Source: Chondrosia reniformis (Eukaryota > Porifera > Demospongiae > Chondrillida > Chondrillidae). Taken from it: a DNA stretch of 64,000 nucleotides. Position numbers and translations under genes: made by a program. Shown here one piece after another: positions 1-11,802 of the stretch. The stretch is taken from NCBI GenBank assembly GCA_947172415.1, contig OX359199.1:1452001-1516000 (forward strand), given 5' to 3'. Position 1 is the stretch's first letter; each line of letters opens with the position of its first letter. Under the pieces are notes generated by a model. The model was not told the DNA's origin. It did no database searches and saw nothing but the letters and a program-made list of their open reading frames with translations.

Positions 1-19
1 TATATATATATATAAAGTT

Positions 20-383
20 AAATAAAAACATTCAAAAATGAAGTTAAAAGTAGGGATGGCACTATAACAGTGATTGGCACATCTAGAAAAAGTAACGAAA
101 CAAGAAAGTGATCATATGGTAAGGCTAACATTGCAGAAGTGGCATACTGAAACTTAACTATACACATCACTTCTATGTTTGGGCGCATCATGGATATACT
201 AGAAGTAGGGATCGATGCGCCCAAACATAGAAGTGATGTGTATAGTTAAGTTTCAGTATGCCACTTCTGCAATGTTAGCCTTACCATATGATCACTTTCT
301 TGTTTCGTTACTTTTTCTAGATGTACCAATCACTGTTATAGTGCCATCCCTACTTTTAACTTCATTTTTGAATGTTTTTATTT
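20..383. repeat. Long near-perfect inverted repeat (hairpin)
   Basis: The arms at 20-189 and 214-383 are reverse complements with almost no mismatch and a 24-nt spacer. A transcript through this segment would fold into a dsRNA stem of about 170 bp. Open frames on either strand here mirror each other and are not genes. A motif at the arm ends (AGTAGGGATGGC) recurs near 1095, which suggests the hairpin is part of a larger mobile repeat. Confidence 0.9.
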
Positions 384-1110
384 AATTTGTATTGCCCCCT
401 TTTCTAGTTAACATTTGTTTCGAACGTATTCTTGGCGAAAACTCGAAATAAAGTAGCAGATTCATAGACGATATAATCTAGAGTTCTAAATTAAAAAATG
501 GCGTCCGAAATGATCCCAAATTTGTAAAATAAGTTTCCTACCGTTCTTTAACATTCAGATTAGGATGTTAAAGGCTCCATAATCGTTAAGACTACGACTG
601 TATAAAGGTCCTACAAAGCGACTAAGTAATTCGATCGCGGGGGGCGGCAGTACCTCCAATTTTTCTAACTCGAGTTACTTATTTATATAGAGAGAATTTG
701 TAACTTAATTAAAAAATGGCGTTCAAAGAGGTCCTAAATTTGGCACTTTCAAAAGTAACACGTTTCGGATAGAGCGCGTTGAAATATAGGGTAGCCTATT
801 CCCTAGTTCGGAAACATTAATGACGATTTAGTACTTGTGTGTTCCTGCGTAAGTTCGCATGTTAGCGCTAGCTCATTTGAAAAAAGAAGAAGAAAAAATG
901 AGGAATTTCAGAGTTTGGCCTATTTCGGTTTTACCACTTTGCGAAGGTTGTAGAGCATCGAAACATATTTTGGCTTTTAGAAAAGCATGCTAAAACGACT
1001 GCAAACACTCAAATATAACCGAAAATCCTATCGTTGTTGAATTACGAGGTGTTAATTGATAATACATTAGATAGGGCGGCCATGTTTTTTTTCGGCCATC
1101 CCTACTTATA
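384..1110. repeat. Gene-free stretch with dispersed-repeat end
   Basis: I see no coding exon here. Short phrases recur inside it, for example TTAAAAAATGGCG at about 491 and 711. The end at about 1040-1110 is similar, in reverse orientation, to 27150-27260: both contain AACATGGCCGCCCTA and a nearby TAAGTAGGG. It is probably a non-autonomous element continuing from the hairpin at 20-383. The class is unknown. Confidence 0.45.
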
Positions 1111-1344
1111 GAGTACTACCGTACTCTATGATATGAAAAGTCGAATACACCATTTTCCTACATGCTATGCCTATGCTTTGGATGAAGATAGAAGAGTCTT
1201 CTCTTTCTTCCTCTGCTCCACTGGGCCAGACAGCTACTTCTGGGAATTCCACCCTTCATCAGTGGTCCTCATGATGAAAATGAACTTACAGTTGTTCCAA
1301 GTACAATAATAAAGAGATGCACCTCAGAACAGCTTCCAACTCAC

Positions 1345-1651
1345 CTCTCCATAGTCATCAAACTGACTCTGGTTTGACTTCTTTCCAGTACCTCCAAAGC
1401 CAAATCCAAACCTGTCCTTACCTGAGAAGAGATACATAAGACAAGTCTTTAACAGACAACAGACACGCCCAAAAGCAGTTTAGTGTCCATTCCCAGCGAG
1501 CTGACCTAGTTCTAGAGTGGCAGCAGGCGTGGCCCACCCAACTCTACATAGTCCCTCGTCAGTCCCTCGTAGTAGTACTGTCCTCTGGTGACACCGAGAG
1601 TGGATCTACAGCCGTGCCATGACTTGTGATATCGAGACTGACACAGCACAC
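1345..1651 (-). pseudogene. DDX1: DDX1 fragment: SPRY exons 7 and 8
   Basis: The exon at 1431-1345 matches DDX1 exon 8 (9651-9575), including the donor. The stretch 1651-1506 matches exon 7 (9904-9737) but has lost several bases near 1575-1585, and its acceptor end diverges near 1651. These exons lie downstream of the stop codon of copy A, so they cannot belong to it. They are remains of a further DDX1 copy in the array. Confidence 0.8.
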
Positions 1652-1669
1652 CATTGATTAGAAGAAATC

Positions 1670-1675
1670 TTTATT
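1670..1675 (-). terminator. Candidate poly(A) signal of DDX1 copy A
   Basis: AATAAA on the minus strand, about 100 nt after the stop codon at 1774-1772. The motif and spacing fit a metazoan polyadenylation signal. Use is not proven. Confidence 0.5.
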
Positions 1676-1771
1676 CTATTATTAAAATTAACACACTACA
1701 GTGTAGTAATCAATTGCATAACAGTCATTACTTAGGCAAACAATCAGTATAATGTGTTATTGTGGCAGTGT

Positions 1772-4700
1772 TCAGTTAAACCACTGTCCAGTTTGCATCC
1801 TCAGGAAAGTACCCTGCGCCAACTTTTCCATTTCCGCCAGCTCTTTAACTGCAGGTGCCAGTTGCTCCACATGACTCTTGTAGTTACCACCTGCGGATTA
1901 ACAAATCTGGAAATGAACACAATAGCAAACCTAAAACGTAACCAAACACTTGAAAGCACTTGTTACTGTTACTGTTTAACCAAAATATATGTAGAAAAGT
2001 GTCTTTCTACATACAAGTACTTTATGGAACTATTATTCACATAGCATAAAATGTGTCAATGAGTTTGGACTGGATCAGCATGTTGTGTATTGTATGCAAT
2101 CCCTTAAAAGGTATGTGCACATGACAAATAAGGAGTGGTGCTTGAACAAACATTTTCATTGGTTTGAATTGAGACCAAGTTGCCAGCTATTTCATTGCCC
2201 TTCACACAAAACTGACGAAAGCCACAGCATGTGGTCGAAATGTTAGTAATGATTTAGTAATGATTTAATGGTAAATTGTAAATCATTTGGTTATAATTGA
2301 ACAAATTATCAATACAAAACTGATTTATATACCTTTGGCGCTCCTCTTTTGTCCATAGATCACATTCCCATCAAATTCATTAACTGGTACCTTTATATCC
2401 CTTCCAGTCTGAGTGATTGTCTCCCCCAAGTGCTCCTCAATGTCGGCCAAGTACTACAGAGGAGGTGGAGAGGAGCTGAGGGGTGAGCACTAATGATAGG
2501 GGAATACCTTCCAGACACTATTGCAAGGGAGTACCCTCCAGATGCTCCTTATTCTACTAAAGGTATGCGGCGGAAGAACTGGATTACCTGTTTTTCATTG
2601 TACCAAATGGCACATCCACCCTGCTCCAGCAGTGTTGTGTTGTAGCAACCTTTTCCTCTGTTGGGACAGTTGCTATGATACCAAACCTTCTCGGGCACCT
2701 CAGACACCAAAGATATTGCCAATCCCATTCTAAAGGCATACATGAATATAAGTGAAATGATAATCAAACCACAAGTAGTTATAATCATTCTCAAACATCA
2801 TGAAGAGGGAAAAACATGTAAGAATCAGGGCAACTGGTTATGACCACCAGTGCTCTGTTACTGAACTACAATTGCCACAACAATGTTCCCTTCATATTTT
2901 CCTTCTTCTGCTAACTGCAAAGACTAATTAGTACAAAAACATTGTACAATGTATATGGAAATAAAAGTAAAACTAACAAACTGCGTATGAGAGGAAAGTG
3001 AATGTAATTGTAAGGTATAGTGAAACCACTGTATAGGAAGGGTTCTGCGGCTACAAATACACTTCTACAGGCTTTCAAGTAAGAGGATTACTTGTAGATT
3101 AGATGAGTGGTATACAGGATGGAGACTAAAAACACTCTATTCTGTGTACATATGTATGTCTACTTGGAATTGAAGCAAATTGAATTGAATCTATTTGTCC
3201 ATATAGACATGGCCCAGGAGGCAATCCTTGAAAAAGGCTCCCAGGGACATAGAGTGGTGATAAACTAGTGATTATGATACTTAGAAATTAAACAATTTGC
3301 ATGGATCTAAATACATTAAGAGATGATCATTACACCTGTACAGACTACGTACACACATACACAGGTGGGTAGCACAAGTGTACACTACACGTGTGCACTT
3401 TCATACCTGTCAGCCCTCCCCACTCTGCCAATTCTGTGGACGTAATTCTGTTTATCATCTGGTAAGGTGACATTGATGACTATAGTAAAATAGACAGACA
3501 GTTATGAGAGTGAACAACATGGACATGTTATCAACAACATTCAAATAAATCCAGTTTGAAGGCTAACCATTATGTTCAAATTTTCCAGCTATAGGGTAGT
3601 ATATACGAACTTGTGAATATTGGCGGATTTAAATTTGACAGTGTTGCAGCTCTAGTTTGTGACATCATCCAGTCAACAATGGCTGCTGCTTTGTCTGGTT
3701 ATGATAGTAGCCAGTGGTAACTTTGTTTTATGAGAATGTAAATATTGACCGATTTAAATTTGGCTGTTATCCACGAGACTGCCAAACTGTCAAATTAAAA
3801 TCCTCCCCAAATTTTCTGGCTATATGGTATACATGAGAGAGAGACTATTTCAGCAAAGGAAGATCTACAGACTGAAATGCTCTGGTATTGCTTTGCACTT
3901 CGTCTGTAAGTACATTTTCTAATCTGTCACATTTTGTCTAATATGTATTTGTTCACGGCTTACCAAATGGTATTCCTTGTACGTCTATACCTCTGGCAGC
4001 CACATCAGTACAGATGAGAAATCTGACATCTCCATCTTTGAATGCCTGCAGATTGGCCTTCCTCTCCTGAGGCCTCCTGTCACCGTGGAGACACACACAA
4101 GAGTATTTATTGACCATCCCCTTTCCTAATACAAAACAGGAAGACCTCTGGAAACTGACTACCCCTACAGGTAGAGCTGATGTACAGGTGGCTAATCTCA
4201 CCTCCTCCAAGCTTCAGAAGGTATTGCTCTACGTTATCACAGTCTAGTTTGGTGCGACAAAATATGATTGCCTGTGAAGAACAAGCAAAGATTCCACATT
4301 TGTGACTGCAGACTTTCACTATTACTGTTGCTATAGTTACAAACACAGATTTTCACTGTTACTGTTGCTATAGTTACAAACACAGACTTTCACTGTTACT
4401 GTTGCTATAGTTACAAACACAGATTTTCACTGTTACTGTTGCTATAGTTACAAACACAGACTTTCACTGTTACTGTTGCTATAGTTACAAACACAGACTT
4501 TCACTGTTACTGTTGCTATAGTTACAAAGTGCAGTATAAAAACTCAAGTCAAACAAACCTGATCCATTTTATGCTCATCAATAGCACGAACCAGATATTC
4601 CCCTTTGAGTGTCTTGACCGCCTCTGATAAGCACTCTGGAATATGCACACGGGATAGTGGTTTAAAACACTCTTATAAACACTAACTATCAGAACACTTT

Positions 4701-7700
4701 ACTGTGTTATGCAGGGGGAAAATGTGATATGCAGTGTTGTAATAGACCTCTAGACCTGTTGTAGTAAGTGTACATCAGATGAACGTACCTCTAGACCTGT
4801 TGTACTAAGCGTACATCAGATGAACGTACCTCTAGACCTGTTGTACTCTAAACGTACATCAGATGAACGTACCTCTAGACCTGTTGCCGGGTTTAAAGTG
4901 ATCCTTTTTGTGCATTCCATCAGTTTGCACATGTTGTCTCAAGTTGTGCCACAAGGTGTCTCCGACTGGATCAACCATACACACCTAAGAAATAAGGACC
5001 CATGGAAAAACAGATTACTATGTGCTACAATGCTGTACTTAATTAACATATAGTTACACTTTAATAGTGAAAATAAAGTTAACGGCACAAAACCTTTGCA
5101 AAGGATATGAAACATTACATTGGAATGGTTATCAGTAGCATTGGGTATCTTTTAGAAGGGTCCAAATAACCCAAGCTTTTGTATGAAAAATCTAATACAC
5201 TATTTTCCTACATGCTATGCCTATTCTGTAAAAAGCCTATAGGGGAACTAAACCTGAAGAGAGCTTTGGATGAAGATACAGGAGTCTTATTTTCTTTCTT
5301 CTTTTCCTCTCTCTCATCTTCTTCCCCACTGGGCCATGATGGTGAGACACGTTTTTATGTGATGAATTATAACTACCAACATCTCACCATATTATAGTTA
5401 ATGTAGTAACTGTATACATATGTACATGGAGTGGATGTGATGATGGTACTGTCAATGTTAAACAACTCACCACATGATGAACCGTGTCTGGTACACTGTC
5501 TTGTCCCTTCAGATCAATCCAGATTGGAAAGTGCATTATCCTATCCTACAAGTACAAGTACATGTATGTACATATGGGAGTCGTGCATGAGGAGTAACAT
5601 GTAAGACTACTACTACTGCAGGTATGGTGTAACACCTCCTGTGAGTCATGTTTTAGTATTAAGAATGTAAGCTATTGGTTGAAGAGACAACGTACTGCAA
5701 GCTTCTTCACCTCATGAGAATGGAGAGTTGCTGAACATACAACCAACTAGTACAGGAGATGAAACATAGAAAAGGTTAATAGACAATTTCACAATAGTAC
5801 CTGACTAGCCAAATACCATTTACTTAGTACTTCATTCAAATTAAGTAAATAGTCAAACACTATGTAATGTTCTATATTTGGAGGTCAGAGAGTGTGCATG
5901 TTCTACATTTGGAGGTCAGAGAGTGTGTATGTTCTATATTTGGAGGTCAGAGAGTGTGCATGTTTTACGTAGTTTGGAGGTCAGAGAGGGTACCTGAAGT
6001 CTCCTTCCTTCCGGCGATACCTTTGGTACTTTGCCGTATATCCGCTGGATCAGGTCTCCGTATCCACCAGAGAGGAGACCATCCTATAAAGGTATGTACA
6101 TGTGTATATTGCTGTCATATGGCTGATCATTGATATGACACCAAACCAGACACGGGAAGTCTTATCTTGGTTGAGTGGCAATCAATGAAAAAATTACAAA
6201 TCTAAACAAAGTATACCACACTGATGAGCTCTAAAATGGGCAAAATTTGTGTTTTCTTTTTCCCTCTTGGATGATTGGGAGTCGATCACTGTTTGCCATA
6301 TTAATAGGACCTCAGGTCTCCCGGCCAGCCGAGATAAGACTTTGGTCACTTGCAATTGATTGGTCAGGTATATGTATTGGCACATCTATTGTGCAATCAA
6401 GTATATAGCAGCTGCTAATTGTATCTCTTTTAGAACTCAGTTTAGACTATATCTGGTGATACTCTTATTAAAGTATTCAAAGGAATACATCATTGATAGG
6501 AGAGAGCTGATGTATATGTATACAAAACCAGATAAGGGATATTTTCAATGTAAATACTTACTGCTTCATCTAATATGAAAAACATTATCTATGGAAAAGA
6601 AAAAAAAAGAAGAAACCAGAAATGTTAATGGTAAGGTGATACCTAGTAGACTATATACACTATACATATATATTTACGTACATTAGAAAGGTTTAGACTG
6701 TTTGTATTGATGAGATCCTCCAACCTTCCAGGAGTACCTGTCACAATATCTACCTGTATGTACGTACATGTTATTAGGATGTATATACTACAGTATATTG
6801 GACTCTAACTATTAAAACACACTACAATAATCAAACCACTAATAATAATGTAATGAGGCAATATGTCTTTTATTGAGGTAACATTTCTTCACCTTCCTAT
6901 GTACTCGCAATACAAAATTACATTTGGTATATACTGTAGGTGCAGTATTAGGATGGCAAGAGGTTATTTCAAACTAGTTTTTTATATGTATATATACCTA
7001 CATACTCAAAAATATAATAGAGTTTCAATTTAACTGTAAAGGCTAACAGTTGTGGTTGTATTATCAGTCTAACATCACATGTACGTATTTGTCACATCTC
7101 TTACCCCTTTTTGCAACTGTCTTATCTGCTCCTTAGCACTCTCTCCTCCCATCATCAGACAAGCGCTGCACAACAGTTTAAAAGGGAAGAATGCACACAG
7201 AAAGGAAATGTCAGTTATGAAGTATCACTCTAGACAGACATACAGTAGAGGATTACATTTTGGGAGAGATGTTGAGATATGGGATGAATGTTGGTATAAT
7301 TATATACTAAGCTTCAATGTACTTAATAAAAAATGTCTTATAATTGTTACATTCAGTACAGTGTGGATTGCTATCAGATCAGTGAATATTGAATGTGATG
7401 TGTACATACTTACTTCACTTTCGGATCAGGTAAATGAGCCTTAAATTTGACAATATTATCGTGTGTCTAATTGATTAAAGGAAAAAAGGAAAAAGAAAGC
7501 ATATTCCTGCAAAATACATAACAATTACATGACATAAATGGATTTGTTCATTTCAGTGATAATCATACATATATGTACAGCACTTGTGATACATATCAAT
7601 CCACACACCTGCTGAGCTAGCTCTCTTGAGGGCTGCAGTAGAGAGAAGAATTGAACAGTAAAGCGTTCTTCAAAAAGGAGTGAAACAATGCTAATGTTAG

Positions 7701-10700
7701 CTTATATAGTAGGTTATCAAACACACTATTAGAAAGGTGGATACTTTAGCACGTTGTGTACTGAATGTCCAAAGGCAGAGTACATCTTCTTAGAGTACAT
7801 ATATATACAGTGTACTGAGGGCAGCCATTTTATTGTAGCTACTGTATGTACCACCAAACCACAGTCAAATAAATATAAACCTATGTACCTGGGATTGGAA
7901 TCATTACTATGGTTACAGGTATACATTTCTGTGTAATAATAATGCATGCATTGTGTATAAATTGTGTTGTAACTTCATTTTCTCTTTGTAAGGTTGTACT
8001 CTTAAGGGATCATAAATGAAGGACGTTTGGAAGGACAATATTATATAACCAATGATCAAGCCTTGTTAACTAGGGAATTAGCAAAATGAGTAATCATGCT
8101 CTAAGCTGCATTACGTACGTACACACATAGCTGCTAACCTCAATTATCAGAGCTGATGGGAGCCTAGTTCCTCCTCTTGGTGCTACATAAATATAAAAAC
8201 ATGAAGAACTTGTCAAAGATACAACCACAATGACAGACTACAATAAGCTTGTATACCAGATAGCTACTACCATGTACATACGTTCGTATGTTTATTACTT
8301 AAGAGCCGTACCCTGTACATGTACGTATATTAGCAATGGTAATATTGTGATTAAACTTATACACATTTACTTAGTGCAAACTTACTATATGCTACTTTTC
8401 TCGTGGGCTGTACTAAGTTCTTGGCTTTGCAAAATGCAGTATAACCAGCCTAAACAGTACATGTGTGAATAAGTACACTTATACAGTATGCATTATTCAA
8501 CTGGTGCAGTGACACTGTAAGAGGTATATAATGGGAGTTGTAAATAAAAGTATAAAAGAGGGTACCAGTACACGTACGTACCGTAATTTGGGAAATTATC
8601 GTGTTGAAATATTTTCATGGCCTAAACCTGCATTTCTTGATTCCCACAAACAAATAAACAAGCAAAAAGTTTGTGCAAGAAATTTTTGTGGTTTACGCCA
8701 ACCACGAAAAAATATTTTAAAATTTCCTGAATTACGTATGACTTAAAATTGAGACACATACAGTATAGAGAGTATTGTAATATAATCAAGATGGAGTCAC
8801 TATAAACTGGGTAATGGGAGGGAATATCTCTTGGGTCACTTGTACTTACCGGAACTTTACATTTAAAAGGTTCATTTCCAAAATTAAACTTCATTTCAGC
8901 ATTCTAATTAATTAAATTAGAAAAAGGAAAACTTAACAATATTACATGTGTTAAGAAAATAAAACAAAATGGCTAAAACAATAATTAGCTAATTTCCTTA
9001 GCAAATGGTACATGTGGAAAAAATGCAGGAAAAAAGCCTATCAAAGTTAAGTAGAAGAAATCCTTATCACATCAGGTTGAGCCCAATGTACTGACCTTAA
9101 GAGTAACAGCTGCAAAGAATGGTTCACCTGCCAAATCGTCTGAAATATAAAAGGCATCTCCAAGAAAGATACCTACAATAAATAACAGAGTATACAAGAT
9201 ACTATATACAACGCATGGACAATTTGCATTATGTTTGAATCATAAACTCACCATTCTTGGTAAAAGATATGACATTCTCATTCAAATCAATGAGACATCC
9301 GATGACATCATTCTTGCCAAATGCCTATAAGGGAATATACCATGCACCAACCAGGGTCACTGATGAAGGGTGGTATTCACAGAAACAGCTGCCTAGCCCA
9401 GTGGAGCAGAAGAATAAAGAGAAGACTCCTGTATCCTCATATATAGCTTATACTGTGGGTTTAGTTTCCGATAGGCCTTTTACTGTGGTATACAAAAAAG
9501 GTGTTTTACATTACTCGCAACCTTACAGTTGTTCCATGACAAAGAGATGGACCTTAGAACAGCTTCCAACTCACCTCTCCATAGTCATCAAACTGGCTCT
9601 GGTTTGACTTCTTTCCAGTACCTCCAAAGCCAAATCCAAACCTGTCCTTACCTGAGAAGAGATGCACAAGACAAGTCTTTAACAGACAACAGACACGCCC
9701 AAAAGCAGTTTAGTGTCCATTCCCCCCCAAGCTGACCTAGTTCTAGAGTGGCAGCAGGCGTGGCCCACCCAACTCTACACAGTCCCTCATCAGTCACCTC
9801 CGCCTCGTAGTAGTACTGTCCTCTGGTGACACCGAGAGTGGATCTACAGCCGTGCCATGACTTGTGATCTCGAGACTGACACAGCACACCATCGGGACTT
9901 ATAGCTACAACAGAGATACACACTTTACAGGTCACATTACATATATAAGTCATACATACCATCGGGACTTATAGCTACAGCAGATATACACAATTTACAG
10001 GTCACATTATACAATCAAGATCAGACATTGGTCACTTGGTTGATCAGGTATAATATCTCTCAATGATTAATTATTCCTATCACATCATGCCCCTGCGCAG
10101 CTGGCTTAAACCTTTGGATAAATGGGCCTATTTACAACGGAGAGTCTACTTATCAGAGGGTGCAATTAACTCCTTTACATTGTTACACATTCTTTAATTC
10201 ATTTCTTGTATAGCTCAGAAGCATGTGAGTCAAGTGGTTACATGATAAATACATACTTACCTAAAGCATCATTCCTGTCGTTCACATTCATTACAAGTTT
10301 TTCAGGTTCATCTACAAATGACAGTTTTAGTTAGTGTAGATCATGTAGTACCAGTTTATATGTCATGTGAGTCAACTGACCAGATTTTCCAGTTTTTTTT
10401 CCCATTTTCCCTTCTTTTCTGTCTCTTATAGTTTCGTACACCACTTGTATCACTGGAAGACTAAAGGCCTATATCACACAACACAGACATCAGATACAAC
10501 TAACAGCAGTACCGCACACATATAGACTACATGAATAAGAATAGCATGTACACATGTCTGCTGCATAGCAACTGCCAGCAAATTATTCAGTTCATTGTAG
10601 ACAATATAGCCACAGCAGAGATACACGTTTTATAAGTTACATTACATACTCCCAGGGTCACTGATGAAGGGTGGGATTCCCAGAAACAGCTGTCTGGCCC

Positions 10701-11253
10701 AGTAGAGAAGGAGAAAACTCTTGTATCCTCATCCAAAGCTCTCACTAGGTTTACTTCCCTATATGCCATATATTCTAAGGTAGATGTAGCATGTTTGAGA
10801 AATGGTGTGTTAGATTATTCATTGATATTAGCCAACGGTTGATATGCACACAAGTACACACAACTCACTCCAGTCTTGCCACTTCCCGTCTCTGCAGCCT
10901 ATAAGGATTTAAGGAGAAGGAGACAGGCTTAGCTAATACCACTTTGATTAACAGCTGTTTGAAGTAGAGAGCCCTATAGATCGAATTACCATCAACACAT
11001 CACCTCCTCCAAGTATTAAGGGGACAGCCTCCGCTTGTACGTCAGTGGGGAGACTGTAAAGGAAAGGGACAGACGAATGAAATAGGTTCAACTGCTGTCA
11101 CACAAGCTACAGAACTTACAGCCAATCAATTTCTTCAATAGCCTGAACTATTTCAGGTAACACTCCAAGCTCTAATATACAAAATGGAATAAATTGTGAC
11201 TATTCATAAGTTAGCTAACACTCGTTTCATGACTAACCTGAAAATGCAGTCAT
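1772..11253 (-). CDS. DDX1: ATP-dependent RNA helicase DDX1 (copy A, intact)
   Basis: DEAD-box RNA helicase with a SPRY insert. The family works in RNA processing and tRNA ligation, and in mammals DDX1 can sense dsRNA. I joined 29 exons with consistent phases: 11253-11238, 11171-11120, 11053-10990, 10898-10869, 10468-10381, 10311-10261, 9904-9737, 9651-9575, 9324-9252, 9172-9096, 8903-8850, 8449-8386, 8182-8139, 7632-7609, 7466-7414, 7165-7105, 6753-6682, 6588-6562, 6083-5994, 5746-5696, 5545-5471, 4984-4873, 4635-4559, 4271-4202, 4125-3964, 3479-3407, 2729-2588, 2453-2333, 1890-1772. The product is 728 aa; human DDX1 has 740. Motifs: [10 protein letters not shown] 45-54, SPRY about 101-232, PSREL 287-291, GTPGRL in exon 17, DEAD 363-366, SAT 400-402, AIIFCRT 501-507, TDVAARGID 563-571, HRIGRVGR 592-599. 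The start (MTAFSELG) matches the family N-terminus. This is the only complete DDX1 in the window. Confidence 0.95.
4311..4528. repeat. 37-bp minisatellite, DDX1 copy A intron 23
   Basis: About six tandem units of 37 bp (key words CACTGTTACTGTTGCTATAG and TTACAAACACA). The array lies between exon 24 (4271-4202) and exon 23 (4635-4559). Copy B carries a shorter array at the same place, and copy C has lost the region. Confidence 0.9.
4746..4880. repeat. 41-43-bp minisatellite carrying the exon 22 splice donor
   Basis: Tandem units contain ACCTCTAGACCTGTTG and CATCAGATGAACGT. On the minus strand each unit carries AGAG followed by GTACGT, the same sequence as the exon 22 end and donor at 4873/4872. 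Extra donor-like sites lie near 4829 and 4788, and a weaker one near 4746. The unit appears to have formed by duplicating the exon-intron border. Confidence 0.85.
5220..5340. repeat. Member of a dispersed intronic repeat family
   Basis: A block of about 100-150 bp with words AGAGCTTTGGATGAAGATAC, CCACTGGGCCA and, reversed, GGGTCACTGATGAAGGGTGG. Members: 1165-1270, 5220-5340, 9350-9500, 10655-10770, 29270-29360, 32185-32285, 36305-36440, 37388-37510, 40160-40260, 59690-59800, 61525-61625. Most lie in DDX1 introns, in both orientations. Probably a MITE or SINE; no clear ends seen. Confidence 0.7.
5870..5990. repeat. 31-bp minisatellite at exon 19 donor (short allele)
   Basis: About four units built on TTTGGAGGTCAGAGAG. 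The last unit overlaps the donor of exon 19 (exon end 5994). The same array has about three units in copy B and about twelve in copy C. Confidence 0.85.
8582..8736. mobile_element. Small MITE-like inverted repeat in DDX1 intron 11
   Basis: The ends CGTAATTTGGGAAATT and AATTTCCTGAATTACG are imperfect inverted repeats of about 35-40 bp around a short centre. The same element lies at 35538-35692 in copy B, so it was there before the duplication. The plus-strand open frame through it is not supported as a gene. Confidence 0.55.
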
Positions 11254-11802
11254 TTCGTGCACTACACAGAGATTAACGATAATTAGATAGCGAGTAGTAC
11301 CCTACTCTAGAACATACTATTTCGAGGGTCACGCCTCCTAGACAAACGCTCTTCCGTTTTTGGATCGCCTTCGAGTTCATCGTGAGTGACATAATCTAGT
11401 TGCCGGTCTGATAATCTGCACACCTACAGTTGAATAAGGTCTACATCTCTCTCTGTACATGTTCTAGATAACTGTCATACTGTAATATTATTCCACTGCT
11501 CGGCTATATCCACTGTTCATCTACATAGGGTGATGAATGATATAAATATTGTAGGTGCCCTATAGGTGCTGTAGCTACTAGCCAACTACTCAAGTGTCAT
11601 ATTCCTCTTAAAGTGCTAAAGTGTCACACATAGTAAGTACTAAATAGTAGTCTAAGTATATTGTCATGTAAGACCTTTATTTTATCAGGTAATTAATCCT
11701 ATACCTTTATGTAAATAGAAATCCTATAGTTGTATCTATATTTATGTAATAATGATAATCTCCTTGACCTCCACGTACAGGTGTGTATTGTAGAACATTG
11801 CA
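11254..11802. promoter_or_regulatory. Divergent promoter between DDX1 copy A and CARD gene 1
   Basis: A 549-bp gap separates the DDX1 start codon (minus) from the CARD gene 1 start codon (plus). Blocks are kept in the two other copies of this gap: GAGGGTCACGCCTC near 11324, a stretch around GCTTTTGGATCG, and TCCTTGACCTCCACGTACAG just before the CARD first exon. The last block ends in AG and may be a 5' UTR splice acceptor. I see no clear TATA box. Confidence 0.6.

Noticed and set aside
6360-6578. A 72-residue plus-strand frame, identical at 33275-33493 and 62891-63109
   Set aside because: It lies antisense across DDX1 exon 18 and its intron. Identity is explained by recent duplication of the whole locus.
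8182-8250. Longer DDX1 exon 13 open in frame upstream of 8182
   Set aside because: Copy B has a 1-nt length difference there, so it is not coding. A 64-nt exon at 8449-8386 restores phase and matches the family.
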